Below, one piece after another: positions 24,182 through 32,428 of a DNA stretch of 56,930 nucleotides (its first letter is position 1; every line of letters starts with the position of its first letter). Below the pieces are notes generated by a model, which saw nothing but the letters and a program-made list of their open reading frames with translations, was not told where the DNA came from and searched no databases. A program made the translations under genes and the position numbers. Source of the DNA: Micromonospora yasonensis (lineage in GTDB: Bacteria; Actinomycetota; Actinomycetes; Mycobacteriales; Micromonosporaceae); contig NZ_JAPDPH010000019.1 in NCBI RefSeq assembly GCF_026013475.1, forward strand, positions 1 to 56,930, read 5' to 3'.

Positions 24182-25332
24182 GACGCCACACCCACCGGCG
24201 GCTCGTCCAGCAGCGGCGCGGTCTGGTCGTCCGCACCGGACTCGCGGGGCAGGACGAAGGCGTGCCGCGGGTCCCAGTGCGCGGTCACCGTCGCGCCGAC
24301 CGCGAGCTGCCCGCCGACCCCGCTGTTCGCCGCGAACACCGACAGCTCGCTGCCCCACGCCGTGCGCACCAGGTACTGGGTGCTCACCCCGACGTACGAG
24401 GCGTCGCTGACCACGCCGCCGACGTGCTGGTGGCCGGCGGGCACCTGGTCCGGGCCGCCCACCAGGTGCAGCTTCTCCGGGCGTACCCCGAGGAAGACCG
24501 GCCCGCGGTCGACGCGGGCCCGGCCGGCGGGGACGGAGAAGCGCGAGCCGTGCGCGGCGACCAGCACGTCGCCCCCGCTGTGCCCGCCCGCGTCGCCGGC
24601 GAGCAGGTTGGACTGGCCGAGGAAGTTCGCCACGAACGCGGTGGCCGGGTATTCGTACAGTTCGGCGGGGGCGCCGAGCTGCTCGATCCGGCCGGCGTTC
24701 ATCACCGCGACGGTGTCGGCCATGGTCATGGCCTCCTCCTGGTCGTGGGTGACGTGCACGAAGGTGATGCCGACCTCGGTCTGGATCCGCTTCAGCTCGA
24801 TCTGCATCTGCCGGCGCAGTTTCAGGTCGAGCGCGCCGAGCGGCTCGTCCAGCAACAGCACCTGCGGCTGGTTGATCAGGGCGCGGGCCAGCGCGACGCG
24901 CTGCTGCTGGCCGCCGGAGAGCTGGGCGGGCTTGCGCCGGCCGTACCCTTCGAGCTGCACCAGCGCCAGCATCCGCTCGACCTGGTCGGTCACCTGGCGG
25001 ATGCCGCGCCGGCGCAGCCCAAAGGCCACGTTCTCGTGGATGTCGAGGTGCGGGAAGAGCGCGTAACTCTGGAACACGGTGTTCACCGGCCGCTTGTACG
25101 GCCGCAGCCCGGCGATGTCGCGGTCGCCGAGCAGCACCTGCCCGCCGGTGGGTTGCTCCAGCCCGGCGATCATCCGCAGGGTCGTGGTCTTGCCGCAGCC
25201 GGACGCCCCCAGCAGGGCGAAGAACGAGCCCTGCGGGATGGTCAGGCTGAGGTCGTCCACCGCGGTGAAGACGCCGAACCGCTTGGTCAGGTTGGCCAGG
25301 CGCAGGTCGCCGGCCGGTGTCTCGTGTCCCAT
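24178..25332 (-). CDS. potA: Polyamine ABC transporter ATP-binding protein PotA
   Basis: A 384-residue ATPase from ATG 25332. It has Walker [12 protein letters not shown]-loop [21 protein letters not shown], signature [15 protein letters not shown], Walker [13 protein letters not shown] and switch His [14 protein letters not shown]. The C-terminal ~140 residues form the TOBE regulatory domain ([12 protein letters not shown] ... [16 protein letters not shown]). It energises import of putrescine/spermidine captured by PotD. It follows potD by only a few bases and overlaps potB, so the transporter is one operon. Confidence 0.94.
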   Translation of the reverse strand: MGHETPAGDLRLANLTKRFGVFTAVDDLSLTIPQGSFFALLGASGCGKTTTLRMIAGLEQPTGGQVLLGDRDIAGLRPYKRPVNTVFQSYALFPHLDIHENVAFGLRRRGIRQVTDQVERMLALVQLEGYGRRKPAQLSGGQQQRVALARALINQPQVLLLDEPLGALDLKLRRQMQIELKRIQTEVGITFVHVTHDQEEAMTMADTVAVMNAGRIEQLGAPAELYEYPATAFVANFLGQSNLLAGDAGGHSGGDVLVAAHGSRFSVPAGRARVDRGPVFLGVRPEKLHLVGGPDQVPAGHQHVGGVVSDASYVGVSTQYLVRTAWGSELSVFAANSGVGGQLAVGATVTAHWDPRHAFVLPRESGADDQTAPLLDEPPVGVAS

Positions 25333-25337
25333 CGTTC

Positions 25338-26522
25338 TCACGCCCCGATGACCTTCTGGAACTTGGCCTCGAACTCCTTCTCCTGCTTCTCGTCCAGGGC
25401 CATGAAGCCCTTGGCCTTCGACAACATGGCCTCGTCCGGGAAGATGAGCGGGTTCTTGGCCAGGTCCGGATCGATCTTTTCCATCTCGGCCTGTGCGCCC
25501 TTGACCGGGCAGATGTAGTTGACGTACGCGGCGAGCTTCGCGGCCACCGCCGGGTCGTAGTAGTAGTTGATCAGCTCTTCGGCGTTCGCCTTGTGGCCGG
25601 CCTTGTTCGGCACCATCATGTTGTCCGACCAGAGCATCACGCCGGACTCGGGCACCACAAACTTGATCTTGTCGTTCTCGAAGCCGAGCTGGATCACGTC
25701 GCCCGACCAGGCGATGCAGGCGGCGATGTCGCCCTTGTTGAGGTCCTGGGAGTAGTCGTTGCCGGTGAACTTGCGGATCTGCCCGGAGTCGACGGCCCGC
25801 TGCAGCTTGGCCAGCGCGTCGTCGAACTGGGCCGTGGTGAAGTTCGACGGGTCGTGGCCGTTGGACTGGAGCAGCAGGCCCATGGTGTCCCGCATCTCGG
25901 AGAGCGCGGTCACCTTGCCCTTCAGGTCGGGGCGGGTGAGCAGGTCGTCGACGGTACGGATCTCGCCGGTCACCTTGGCGTTGTACGCGAGCCCGGAGAG
26001 CCCGGACTGCCACGGGACCGAGAGCTGGCGCTCCGAGTCGAAGGACACGTTGCGCAGCGACGGCAGGAGGTTCGCCTCGACGTTGGGCAGCTTGGCCTTG
26101 TCCAGCTTCTGGATCCAGCCGAGCCGGATCATCCGGGCGGCCATCCAGTCGGTGAGGACCATGAGATCCCGCCCGGTGGGCTGACAGCCGGCGAGCTGGT
26201 TCTGCACCTTGCCGAAGAACTCGTTGTTGTCGTTGATGTCCTCGGTGTAGGTCACCTGGATGCCGGTCTTGGCGATGAACGCGTCCACGGTGGGCCGCTT
26301 GGACTCGTCCTTCTCGTCGACGTCGATGTACTGCGGCCAGTTCGAGAAGGCGATCTTCTTCTCCGTCGCGGAGAGGTCGTCGCTCTTGCAGCCGGCCTCG
26401 GTCTGCTGCGCGCCCTTCGTGCCGCAGCCGGCCAGGCTGCCTGCCGTGGCGAGTAGGGTGGCCGAGCCAAGGGTGCCGGTGAGCAGACCACGCCGGGTGA
26501 GCGGCCGGAGGGTTCTACGCAT
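25338..26522 (-). CDS. potD: Polyamine-binding lipoprotein PotD
   Basis: A 394-residue substrate-binding protein. The N-terminus MRRTLRPLTRRGLLTGTLGS, then LAGCGTKG, combines a twin-Arg signal with a lipobox (L-A-G-C), so it is probably exported by Tat and lipid-anchored. Residues KIAFSNWPQYIDVD, FIAKTGIQVTYTEDINDNNEFFGKV, GRDLMVLTDWMAARM and ACIAWSGDVIQLGFENDKIKFVVPESGVMLWSDNMMVPN follow the PotD fold, with acidic and Trp residues expected to line the amine site. An AGGAG ribosome site lies upstream of ATG 26522. It is the first gene of the operon and diverges from the Lrp-type regulator. Confidence 0.92.
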   Translation of the reverse strand: MRRTLRPLTRRGLLTGTLGSATLLATAGSLAGCGTKGAQQTEAGCKSDDLSATEKKIAFSNWPQYIDVDEKDESKRPTVDAFIAKTGIQVTYTEDINDNNEFFGKVQNQLAGCQPTGRDLMVLTDWMAARMIRLGWIQKLDKAKLPNVEANLLPSLRNVSFDSERQLSVPWQSGLSGLAYNAKVTGEIRTVDDLLTRPDLKGKVTALSEMRDTMGLLLQSNGHDPSNFTTAQFDDALAKLQRAVDSGQIRKFTGNDYSQDLNKGDIAACIAWSGDVIQLGFENDKIKFVVPESGVMLWSDNMMVPNKAGHKANAEELINYYYDPAVAAKLAAYVNYICPVKGAQAEMEKIDPDLAKNPLIFPDEAMLSKAKGFMALDEKQEKEFEAKFQKVIGA

Positions 26523-26636
26523 GTGACGACTCCTAGGGGGGTCATCGTCGGCGGCGAGACGGGGATGGCGCGCCGGCGGGAGGGTCAAATGGCGATGGAC
26601 GACTGATCCTGACATGAGGTGACCTCCCTTACAAGG

Positions 26637-26647
26637 GATTCCGTTGC
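26637..26647 (+). promoter_or_regulatory. GATTCCGTTGC element in the potD/lrp divergent region
   Basis: One copy of G(A/T)ATTCCGTTGC-like sequence (GATTCCGTTGC) lies 86 bases before the Lrp-type regulator start. Two near-identical copies (GAATCCGTTGC) occur before the aminotransferase gene at 27535 and 27566. The recurrence around the regulator gene suggests its binding element. Confidence 0.35.
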
Positions 26648-26732
26648 GGGAATAGCCGTGGGCCACGAAATACGCCAGACTTCGGCGGAGCACTACGCTC
26701 AGCGCCAAGGAATACGGACATGGGGAGCGACG

Positions 26733-27245
26733 ATGGCCAACCGGCAACTGGAGAACGGCAACGGCACGCGCCGTGTCACGGTGCGCGAAGGAGCCGCTCA
26801 CGCTCTGCTCGACGATGTGGCGAAGCAGATCATCGAGCAACTCCAGGAGGACGGCCGGCGCCCCTACGCGACCATCGGCAAGGCGGTCGGCCTCTCCGAG
26901 GCGGCGGTCCGGCAGCGGGTGCAGCGGCTGCTCGACGCCGGGGTCATGCAGATCGTCGCGGTCACCGATCCGCTCCAGCTCGGCTTCCCCCGCCAGGCCA
27001 TGATCGGCCTGCGCACCGACGGGGACCTGGAGAGCGTGGCCGACCGGCTCGCCGAGTTCGAGGAGATCGACTACGTGGTGATCACGGCCGGCTCGTTCGA
27101 CCTGCTGGCCGAGGTGGTCTGCCGCAACGACGCGCACCTGCTGGAGATCCTGCAGAAGCTGCGCGGCGTCCCGGGCGTACTGTCGACCGAGGCGTTCGTC
27201 TACCTCAAGCTGCGCAAGCAGACCTACAGCTGGGGCACCGCCTGA
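26733..27245 (+). CDS. Lrp/AsnC family transcriptional regulator
   Basis: A 170-residue regulator starting MANRQLENGNGTRRVTVREG. The helix-turn-helix occupies about residues 30-75 (DDVAKQIIEQLQEDGRRPYATIGKAVGLSEAAVRQRVQRLLDAGVMQIV). It is followed by the RAM/effector domain (FPRQAMIGLRTDGDLESVADRLAEFEEIDYVVITAGSFDLLAEVVCRN ... VPGVLSTEAFVYLKLRKQTY). The gene lies between the divergent potD operon and the aminotransferase operon, so it very likely controls both, with a polyamine or GABA-related ligand. ATG 26733 gives normal family length; the open frame extending to 26619 lacks coding signal. Confidence 0.9.
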   Translation: MANRQLENGNGTRRVTVREGAAHALLDDVAKQIIEQLQEDGRRPYATIGKAVGLSEAAVRQRVQRLLDAGVMQIVAVTDPLQLGFPRQAMIGLRTDGDLESVADRLAEFEEIDYVVITAGSFDLLAEVVCRNDAHLLEILQKLRGVPGVLSTEAFVYLKLRKQTYSWGTA

Positions 27246-27678
27246 GCCACGCTCCGTATCGGTGACCGTACCCGTGCGGCGTGTCGTGCCCGGATCTCTC
27301 CCGGACATCCCCGGTCGGCGTTCGGTGCCCGGAAAAGGCCCCGAACCTGCCCCCCGAGCCGACACCGCAGACCCCCTGGACAACTGCCTTTCGAGCTGAT
27401 GTCGAGAACGACTCAGCCGGCGTGGGGGAACCCGTTGCGCCGGCCGAGCGATGTCGTCAGCTCGACAGGGCCGAACCCACACACCCCGATCGCCCGGGGC
27501 CGACCGCGCCGACCAGGCGCAATCGAAGAGTACGGAATCCGTTGCTCTGGTTAACAGCTCTCGCTGAATCCGTTGCCTAAAGCCATCGCCACTTGCGTTA
27601 TCAGCATTGCCTGTGCGATAACCGTGGGCAGAGCGGCCGGTGTCACCCCTGACCGGCCCGAGACCCGATGGGGCTGAC
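27246..27678. other. Intergenic region before the aminotransferase operon
   Basis: This 433-base stretch has no supported gene. Its last ~150 bases are less GC-rich and hold two direct GAATCCGTTGC repeats, an AT-rich GGTTAACAGC segment and an inverted pair GTTATC/GATAAC at about 27597-27622. It probably carries the promoter and regulator sites for the downstream operon. Confidence 0.5.
27535..27576 (+). promoter_or_regulatory. Direct repeats GAATCCGTTGC before the aminotransferase gene
   Basis: Exact copies at 27535-27545 and 27566-27576 start 31 bp apart, about three helical turns. A one-base variant lies at 26637 beside the lrp gene. The spacing fits an Lrp/AsnC-type multimer that contacts one face of the DNA. 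Confidence 0.4.
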
Positions 27679-29025
27679 ATGGCCAACGCCACCGACCACC
27701 TCTGGATGCACTTCACCCGGATGGCCAGCTACTCCGCCGGCGAGGTACCGACGATCGTGCGCGGCGAGGGTGCGTACGTCTGGGACTCGCAGGGCCGCCG
27801 CTACCTGGACGGACTCGCCGGGCTCTTCGTCGTCAACGCCGGCCACGGCCGGACCGAGCTCGCCGAGGCGGCCGCCAAGCAGGCCGGCGAACTCGCCTAC
27901 TTCCCACTGTGGTCGTACGCCCACCCGACCGCGGTCGAACTGGCCGAGAAGGTCGCCTCGCTGGCCCCCGGCGACCTGAACCGGGTCTTCTTCACCACCG
28001 GCGGCTCGGAGGCCGTCGAGGCGGCGTGGAAGCTGGCCCGGGCCTACTTCAAGCGCACCGGCCAGCCGAACAAGTACAAGGTGGTCAGCCGGTACATCGC
28101 GTACCACGGCACCTCGATGGGCGCGCTGTCGATCACCGGACTGCCCGGCATCAAGAGCGACTTCGAGCCGCTGGTGCCCGGTGGCATCAAGGTGCCGAAC
28201 ACCAACTTCTACCGAGCCCCCGAGCACGGCGACGACCTCGAGGCGTTCGGCCGGTGGGCCGCCGAGGAGATCGGCCGCGCGATCGAGCGGGAGGGGCCGG
28301 ACACCGTGGCCGCGGTCTTCCTGGAGCCGGTGCAGAACTCCGGCGGCTGCTTCCCGCCGCCGCCCGGCTACTTCCAGCGGGTCCGGGAGATCTGCGACGC
28401 GTACGACGTGCTGCTGGTGAGCGACGAGGTGATCTGCTCCTGGGGCCGGCTGGGCGAGTACTTCGGCGCCACCCGGTACGGCTACCAGCCCGACATCATC
28501 ACCACCGCCAAGGGCATCACCTCCGGCTACGCCCCGCTCGGCGCGATGATCGCCAGCGAACGGCTGATGGAGCCGTTCCTCACCGAGACCGGCATGTTCG
28601 CCCACGGGGTCACCTTCGGCGGCCACCCGGTCTCCTGCGCGGTGGCCCTGGCCAACCTGGAGGTCTTCGCCCGCGAGGACCTGGTCGGGCACGTCCGGGC
28701 CAACCAGGGCGCCTTCCGGTCCACCCTGGAGAAGCTCACCGACCTGCCGATCGTCGGCGACGTCCGGGGCGACGGCTACTTCTACGGGATCGAGCTGGTC
28801 AAGGACAAGGCGACCCGGGAGACCTTCGACGAGGCCGAGTCCGAGCGGCTGCTGCGCGGCTTCCTCTCCACCGCGCTCTTCCAGGCCGGCCTCTACTGCC
28901 GCGCCGACGACCGCGGCGACCCGGTGGTGCAGCTCGCCCCGCCGCTGATCGCCGGGCAGGAGCAGTTCGACGAGATCGAGCAGATCCTGCGCGCCGTGCT
29001 GACCGAGGCATGGTCGCGACTCTGA
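27679..29025 (+). CDS. Class III PLP-dependent aminotransferase (probable polyamine aminotransferase)
   Basis: A 448-residue enzyme starting MANATDHLWMHFTRMASYSA. FFTTGGSEAVEAAWKLARAYF binds the PLP phosphate, SRYIAYHGTSMGALSITG supplies the ring-stacking aromatic, LLVSDEVICSWGRLGEYFG contains the ring-nitrogen Asp, and IITTAKGITSGYAPLGAM contains the Schiff-base Lys. This group (aspartate aminotransferase superfamily, omega-amino acid/putrescine:pyruvate type) fits deamination of putrescine to 4-aminobutyraldehyde. ATG 27679 is preferred to an upstream GTG at 27640. The 3' end overlaps the next gene by 16 bases. Specificity is inferred from context. Confidence 0.88.
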   Translation: MANATDHLWMHFTRMASYSAGEVPTIVRGEGAYVWDSQGRRYLDGLAGLFVVNAGHGRTELAEAAAKQAGELAYFPLWSYAHPTAVELAEKVASLAPGDLNRVFFTTGGSEAVEAAWKLARAYFKRTGQPNKYKVVSRYIAYHGTSMGALSITGLPGIKSDFEPLVPGGIKVPNTNFYRAPEHGDDLEAFGRWAAEEIGRAIEREGPDTVAAVFLEPVQNSGGCFPPPPGYFQRVREICDAYDVLLVSDEVICSWGRLGEYFGATRYGYQPDIITTAKGITSGYAPLGAMIASERLMEPFLTETGMFAHGVTFGGHPVSCAVALANLEVFAREDLVGHVRANQGAFRSTLEKLTDLPIVGDVRGDGYFYGIELVKDKATRETFDEAESERLLRGFLSTALFQAGLYCRADDRGDPVVQLAPPLIAGQEQFDEIEQILRAVLTEAWSRL

Positions 29026-29714
29026 CCGGCGGCGCGGGGCCGGACCGGGCCGGGACCCACGGGTCCCGGCCCTCGCCCGTCGGCCCGCCCGCCGTCGGCG
29101 GCACCGACCGGACCCGGGTACGCCGCCTGCCCGACCTCGCCGTCCACGACCGGTCGGCCCTGCACGCCGTGCTCGACGCCGGCCGGGTCGGTCATCTGGC
29201 CATCGCCGAGCGGGACCAGCCGTACGCGCTGCCCGTGGCGTACGCCCGGGACGGCGAGCGGGTGCTGGTGCACGGCTCCACCGGAAGCCGGCTGTTCCGG
29301 CACCTGGCCGCCGGCGCCCCGGCCTGCCTCACCGTCACCCTGCTCGACGGGCTCGTCCTGGCCCGCAGCGCGTTCGAGTCCTCGATGAACTACCGGTGCG
29401 CCATGGTGCTCGGCCGCCTGGTCGCGCTCGACGGGGACGAGAAGCTGGCCGCCCTGGAGCGCCTCTCCGAGCACCTGATCCCCGGCCGCTGGGCGCAGAT
29501 TCGCCCGCCGTCGGCCAAGGAACTGGCCGCCACGCTGGTGCTCGCCCTGCCGCTGGACGAGTGCTCGGTGAAGGTCAGCGCCGGCCCGCCCGACGACCCC
29601 GAGGACGACCTCGACCGGCCGGTCTGGGCCGGCGTGGTGCCGGTCGTCGAGGCGTACGGCACCCCGCAGCCCGACCCCCGGCTGCGCCACGACCTGCCCC
29701 CACCGGAGTGGTGA
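29010..29714 (+). CDS. Pyridoxamine 5'-phosphate oxidase family protein
   Basis: A 234-residue protein whose ATG at 29010 lies inside the end of the aminotransferase gene. After a disordered ~35-residue start come a split-barrel flavin/F420-binding fold: RSALHAVLDAGRVGHLAIAERDQPYALPVAYARDGERVLVHGSTGSRLFRHLAAGAPACLTVTLLDGLVLARSAFESSMNYRCAMVLGRLVAL, then IRPPSAKELAATLVLALPLDECSVKVSAGPP. The FESSMNYR block is typical of the FMN-binding PPOX proteins that accompany amine catabolism or MSMEG-type F420 enzymes. The substrate is unknown. It is translationally coupled on both sides, with the downstream oxidoreductase starting at its stop. Confidence 0.8.
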   Translation: MVATLTGGAGPDRAGTHGSRPSPVGPPAVGGTDRTRVRRLPDLAVHDRSALHAVLDAGRVGHLAIAERDQPYALPVAYARDGERVLVHGSTGSRLFRHLAAGAPACLTVTLLDGLVLARSAFESSMNYRCAMVLGRLVALDGDEKLAALERLSEHLIPGRWAQIRPPSAKELAATLVLALPLDECSVKVSAGPPDDPEDDLDRPVWAGVVPVVEAYGTPQPDPRLRHDLPPPEW

Positions 29715-31090
29715 TGCGCTACCAGGAGCTGTCGTACTGGCTGTCCAGCGTGGACGAGCCGCTGACCCCACGCGCCGGCCTGCCCGGCGACACGGACGCC
29801 GACGTGGTGATCGTCGGCGCCGGCTACACCGGGCTCTGGACGGCGTACTACCTCGCCGAGGCGGACCCGACGCTGCGGATCGTGGTGCTGGAGAAGGAGA
29901 TCGCCGGGTACGGCGCCTCCGGCCGTAACGGCGGCTGGTGCTCAGCGCTCTTCCCCACCTCACTGCCCGCCCTGGCCCGCCGGCACGGCCGGGACCGGGC
30001 GCTCGCCATGCAGCGGGCCATGCAGGAGACCGTCCGCGAGGTCGGCCGGGTGGTCGCCGCCGAGGACATCGACTGCGACTGGCGGGCCGGCGGGACGGTG
30101 GTGCTGGCCCGCACCGGGGTCCAGCTCGACCGGGCCCGGGCCGCCGTCGCCGAGGCCCGCGAACACGGGCTGGCCGACGAGGACCTGGTGCTGCTCGACG
30201 CCGCCGAGGCCGCCGCCCGCTGCCGGGCCGAGGGGGTACGCGGCGGCACGTACACCCCGCACTGTGCCGCCGTGCACCCGGCGAAACTGGTCCGCGGCCT
30301 GGCCCGGGCGGCGGAACGGCGGGGCGTACGCATCTTCGAGCGGACCCCGGTCACGGCGGTACGCTCCGGCGCGGCGGTGACCCCGGTCGGGGTGGTCCGC
30401 GCGCCGGTGGTGGTCCGGGCGACCGAGGGTTTCACCTCCGCCCTGCCCGGCCAGCGGCGGGCCGTCGCACCGGTCTACTCGCTCATGGTGGCCACCGAGC
30501 CGCTGCCCGGGTCGGCCTGGGCGCGGATCGGGCTGGCCGAGCGGGAGACCTTCTCCGACTACCGGCACGTCATCATCTACGGCCAGCGCACCGCCGACGG
30601 CCGGCTCGCCTTCGGCGGGCGGGGCGCCCCCTATCACTTCGGCTCCCGAATCCGCCCCGGCTACGACCGGGAACCCCGGGTCTTCGCCGCGCTGCGGCGA
30701 GTGCTGGGCGAACTCTTTCCGGTGCTCGGGCCCGAGGTGCCGATCAGCCATACCTGGGGCGGCCCGCTCGGCGTGGCCCGGGACTGGGCCGCCTCGGTGG
30801 GGCTGGACCGGAGCACCGGGCTGGCCTGGGCCGGCGGGTACGTCGGCGACGGCGTCGGCACCAGCAACCTGGCCGGCCGTACCCTCGCCGACCTGATCCG
30901 GGGCGCGGAGAGCGACCTGACCGCGCTCCCCTGGGTCAACCACCGCTCCCCGCGCTGGGAGCCGGAGCCGCTGCGCTGGCTGGCCGTCAACGCCGGCCTC
31001 CGGGTGATGTTCTCCGCCGACGGGGCCGAGCTGCGCACCGGCCGCCCCTCCCGCCGCGCCGCCGCCTTCTCCCGCCTCCTCGGCCACTGA
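29714..31090 (+). CDS. FAD-dependent oxidoreductase, DadA/PuuB-like
   Basis: A 458-residue flavoenzyme from ATG 29714, overlapping the previous stop (TGATG). FAD motif VVIVGAGYTGLWTAYYLAEADP is followed by GYGASGRNGGWCSALFP and, later, LAFGGRGAPYHFGSRIRPGYD, ISHTWGGPLGVARDW and WAGGYVGDGVGTSNLAGRTLADL. It is a paralogue of the oxidoreductase at 21010, but in the regulator-proximal plus-strand operon. It likely oxidises an amine or imino intermediate produced by the aminotransferase. Having two such oxidases suggests different polyamine substrates. A combined hairpin terminator follows. Confidence 0.87.
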   Translation: MRYQELSYWLSSVDEPLTPRAGLPGDTDADVVIVGAGYTGLWTAYYLAEADPTLRIVVLEKEIAGYGASGRNGGWCSALFPTSLPALARRHGRDRALAMQRAMQETVREVGRVVAAEDIDCDWRAGGTVVLARTGVQLDRARAAVAEAREHGLADEDLVLLDAAEAAARCRAEGVRGGTYTPHCAAVHPAKLVRGLARAAERRGVRIFERTPVTAVRSGAAVTPVGVVRAPVVVRATEGFTSALPGQRRAVAPVYSLMVATEPLPGSAWARIGLAERETFSDYRHVIIYGQRTADGRLAFGGRGAPYHFGSRIRPGYDREPRVFAALRRVLGELFPVLGPEVPISHTWGGPLGVARDWAASVGLDRSTGLAWAGGYVGDGVGTSNLAGRTLADLIRGAESDLTALPWVNHRSPRWEPEPLRWLAVNAGLRVMFSADGAELRTGRPSRRAAAFSRLLGH

Positions 31091-31131
31091 CCCGACAACG
31101 ACGGGCCGGGCGGCCCGGGGGTGGTCAGTGG
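31084..31131. terminator. Nested hairpin between convergent genes
   Basis: Outer arms CCACTGACC (31084-31092) and GGTCAGTGG (31123-31131) enclose an inner GGGCC/GGCCC stem at 31103-31116. The hairpin spans both stop codons (31090 plus strand, 31125 minus strand), so it can terminate both genes. Confidence 0.6.
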
Positions 31132-31496
31132 TTGGGGGGGATGACGCGGAGGTGGCCGCGGCGGCCCTGCTGGGGTGCCTGGGGGACGGCGACCTTGTTG
31201 TCCTCGGGCGGGCGCGGGGGCGCGGGGCGGGCGGCCTCACGGACCGCCTCGGCCAGGGCGACGAGGTCGTCGGTGGTGGGCGGCGGCGGCTCGAACTCGC
31301 CCTCGTGCCGTACCACCTCCCAGCCGCGCGGCGCGGTCAGGCTGCGGGCGTGCGGCTCACAGAGGTCGTACGTGTGCGGTTCGGCGAAGGCCGCCAGGGG
31401 GCCCACCACGGCGGTGGACTCGTTGTAGACATAGGTCAATGTGGCGACCGCTTGCCGGGGGCAGCCGTTACGGGAGCAGCGCCGTGGTGACCTCAC
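31125..31496 (-). CDS. DUF3499 family protein
   Basis: A 123-residue protein from GTG 31496 (VRSPRRCSRNGCPRQAVATLTYVYNESTAVVGPLA). The N-terminal CSRNGC pair with YDLCEPHARSLTAPRGWEVVRH looks like a zinc-binding treble-clef-like module (C7, C12, C46, H49). This is the DUF3499 family, found across Actinobacteria, usually next to the metallopeptidase gene seen here divergently. The C-terminal half is a Pro-rich tail. Function is unknown; a nucleic-acid or ribosome association is only a guess. Confidence 0.85.
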   Translation of the reverse strand: MRSPRRCSRNGCPRQAVATLTYVYNESTAVVGPLAAFAEPHTYDLCEPHARSLTAPRGWEVVRHEGEFEPPPPTTDDLVALAEAVREAARPAPPRPPEDNKVAVPQAPQQGRRGHLRVIPPNH

Positions 31497-31649
31497 GGCG
31501 GCAGGGTATCTCCATTACCGGGTCCGGCGCACCGCTTCTCGTTACGACACGCCCGTAGTGGTGATCACAAATCATCCGATCGGATCACCGGCGCGCCGCT
31601 GCGGCGGCGCAACGAGGGGCAGCCAGGTGGGGCCGCTACCCTTTGCGTC

Positions 31650-32099
31650 ATGACGAGCCCGGAGAACCGCCGCCCCGGCTCCGGCCGGCGCACCCACCGC
31701 GACCGCCACGGTCGGGGGCTGCGGGGGCGGCTGGTGCCGGCCACCGTACCGCTGGCCCGGACCAAGGCCGAGATCTTCGATGACCTGGTGCTGGACACGG
31801 TCGAGACCCTGGAACGCCGCTTCGCCAAGGAGCTGGCCGGCGTCGAGTTCGCCGTCGAGGACGTGCCGCCGGACCTGAACGTCTACGACTCGGACGTCCT
31901 GGAGGACGGCGAGGTGCCGCTCGCCCGACTGCTGCCCGGCCGCCCCGGCCGGCAGGAGGTGCCGCCACGGATCGTGCTCTACCGGCGGCCGCTGGAGTTC
32001 CGTGCGATGGACCGCGAAGACCTCGCGGATCTCGTGCACGATGTGATCATCGAGCAGGTGGCGAACCTGCTCGGGGTCGACCCCGACGAACTGGCCTGA
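31650..32099 (+). CDS. Metallopeptidase-family protein with altered zinc motif
   Basis: A 149-residue protein (MTSPENRRPGSGRRTHRDRH) with a basic N-terminus and a compact domain FDDLVLDTVETLERRFAKELAGVEFAVEDVP ... PPRIVLYRRPLEF ... DREDLADLVHDVIIEQVANLLGVDPDELA. This matches the small zincin-like (DUF1025) family. In active relatives the helix reads HExxH; here it is HDVIIEQ, which keeps H but lacks the full pair of His ligands. Either the actinobacterial branch uses other ligands or the enzyme is not a peptidase. It is divergent from DUF3499, a conserved arrangement in actinomycetes. Confidence 0.8.
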   Translation: MTSPENRRPGSGRRTHRDRHGRGLRGRLVPATVPLARTKAEIFDDLVLDTVETLERRFAKELAGVEFAVEDVPPDLNVYDSDVLEDGEVPLARLLPGRPGRQEVPPRIVLYRRPLEFRAMDREDLADLVHDVIIEQVANLLGVDPDELA

Positions 32100-32167
32100 G
32101 CCGGCCCCCGCCAGCTCAGGCCGTCGGCCCGGCCCGGGCGGCCCCCACCGCCCCGGCCCGGTACGCG

Positions 32168-32428
32168 TCAGGCCGCGACCCGCCGCTTGAGCTTTCGCCG
32201 CTCCCGTTCCGAGAGCCCGCCCCAGATCCCGAACCGCTCGTCGTGGCCGAGGGCGTATTCCAGACATTCCGTCTTGACTTCACACCGCGAGCAGATGCGC
32301 TTCGCCTCGCGGGTCGAGCCGCCCTTCTCGGGAAAGAACGCCTCCGGGTCGGTCTGCGAGCAGAGCGCCCGCTCCTGCCACTCCGGCGCGTTCCCGAGCA
32401 GGTCGGCCACCTCGAGCTGGCCGTCCAT
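32168..32428 (-). CDS. whiB2: WhiB-family iron-sulfur regulator (WhiB/WhmD type)
   Basis: An 86-residue protein with the four cluster cysteines C23, C46, C49 and C55, the GIWGG turn at 67-71 and a basic C-terminus (SERERRKLKRRVAA). WQERALCSQTDPEAFFPEKGGSTREAKRIC matches Streptomyces WhiB and mycobacterial WhmD/WhiB2 closely, the branch required for sporulation septation or cell division together with WhiA. It binds a [4Fe-4S] cluster and contacts the main sigma factor. A 16-bp palindrome that resembles two BldD half-sites lies 116 bases before the start, and the long upstream region suggests developmental control. Confidence 0.92.
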   Translation of the reverse strand: MDGQLEVADLLGNAPEWQERALCSQTDPEAFFPEKGGSTREAKRICSRCEVKTECLEYALGHDERFGIWGGLSERERRKLKRRVAA

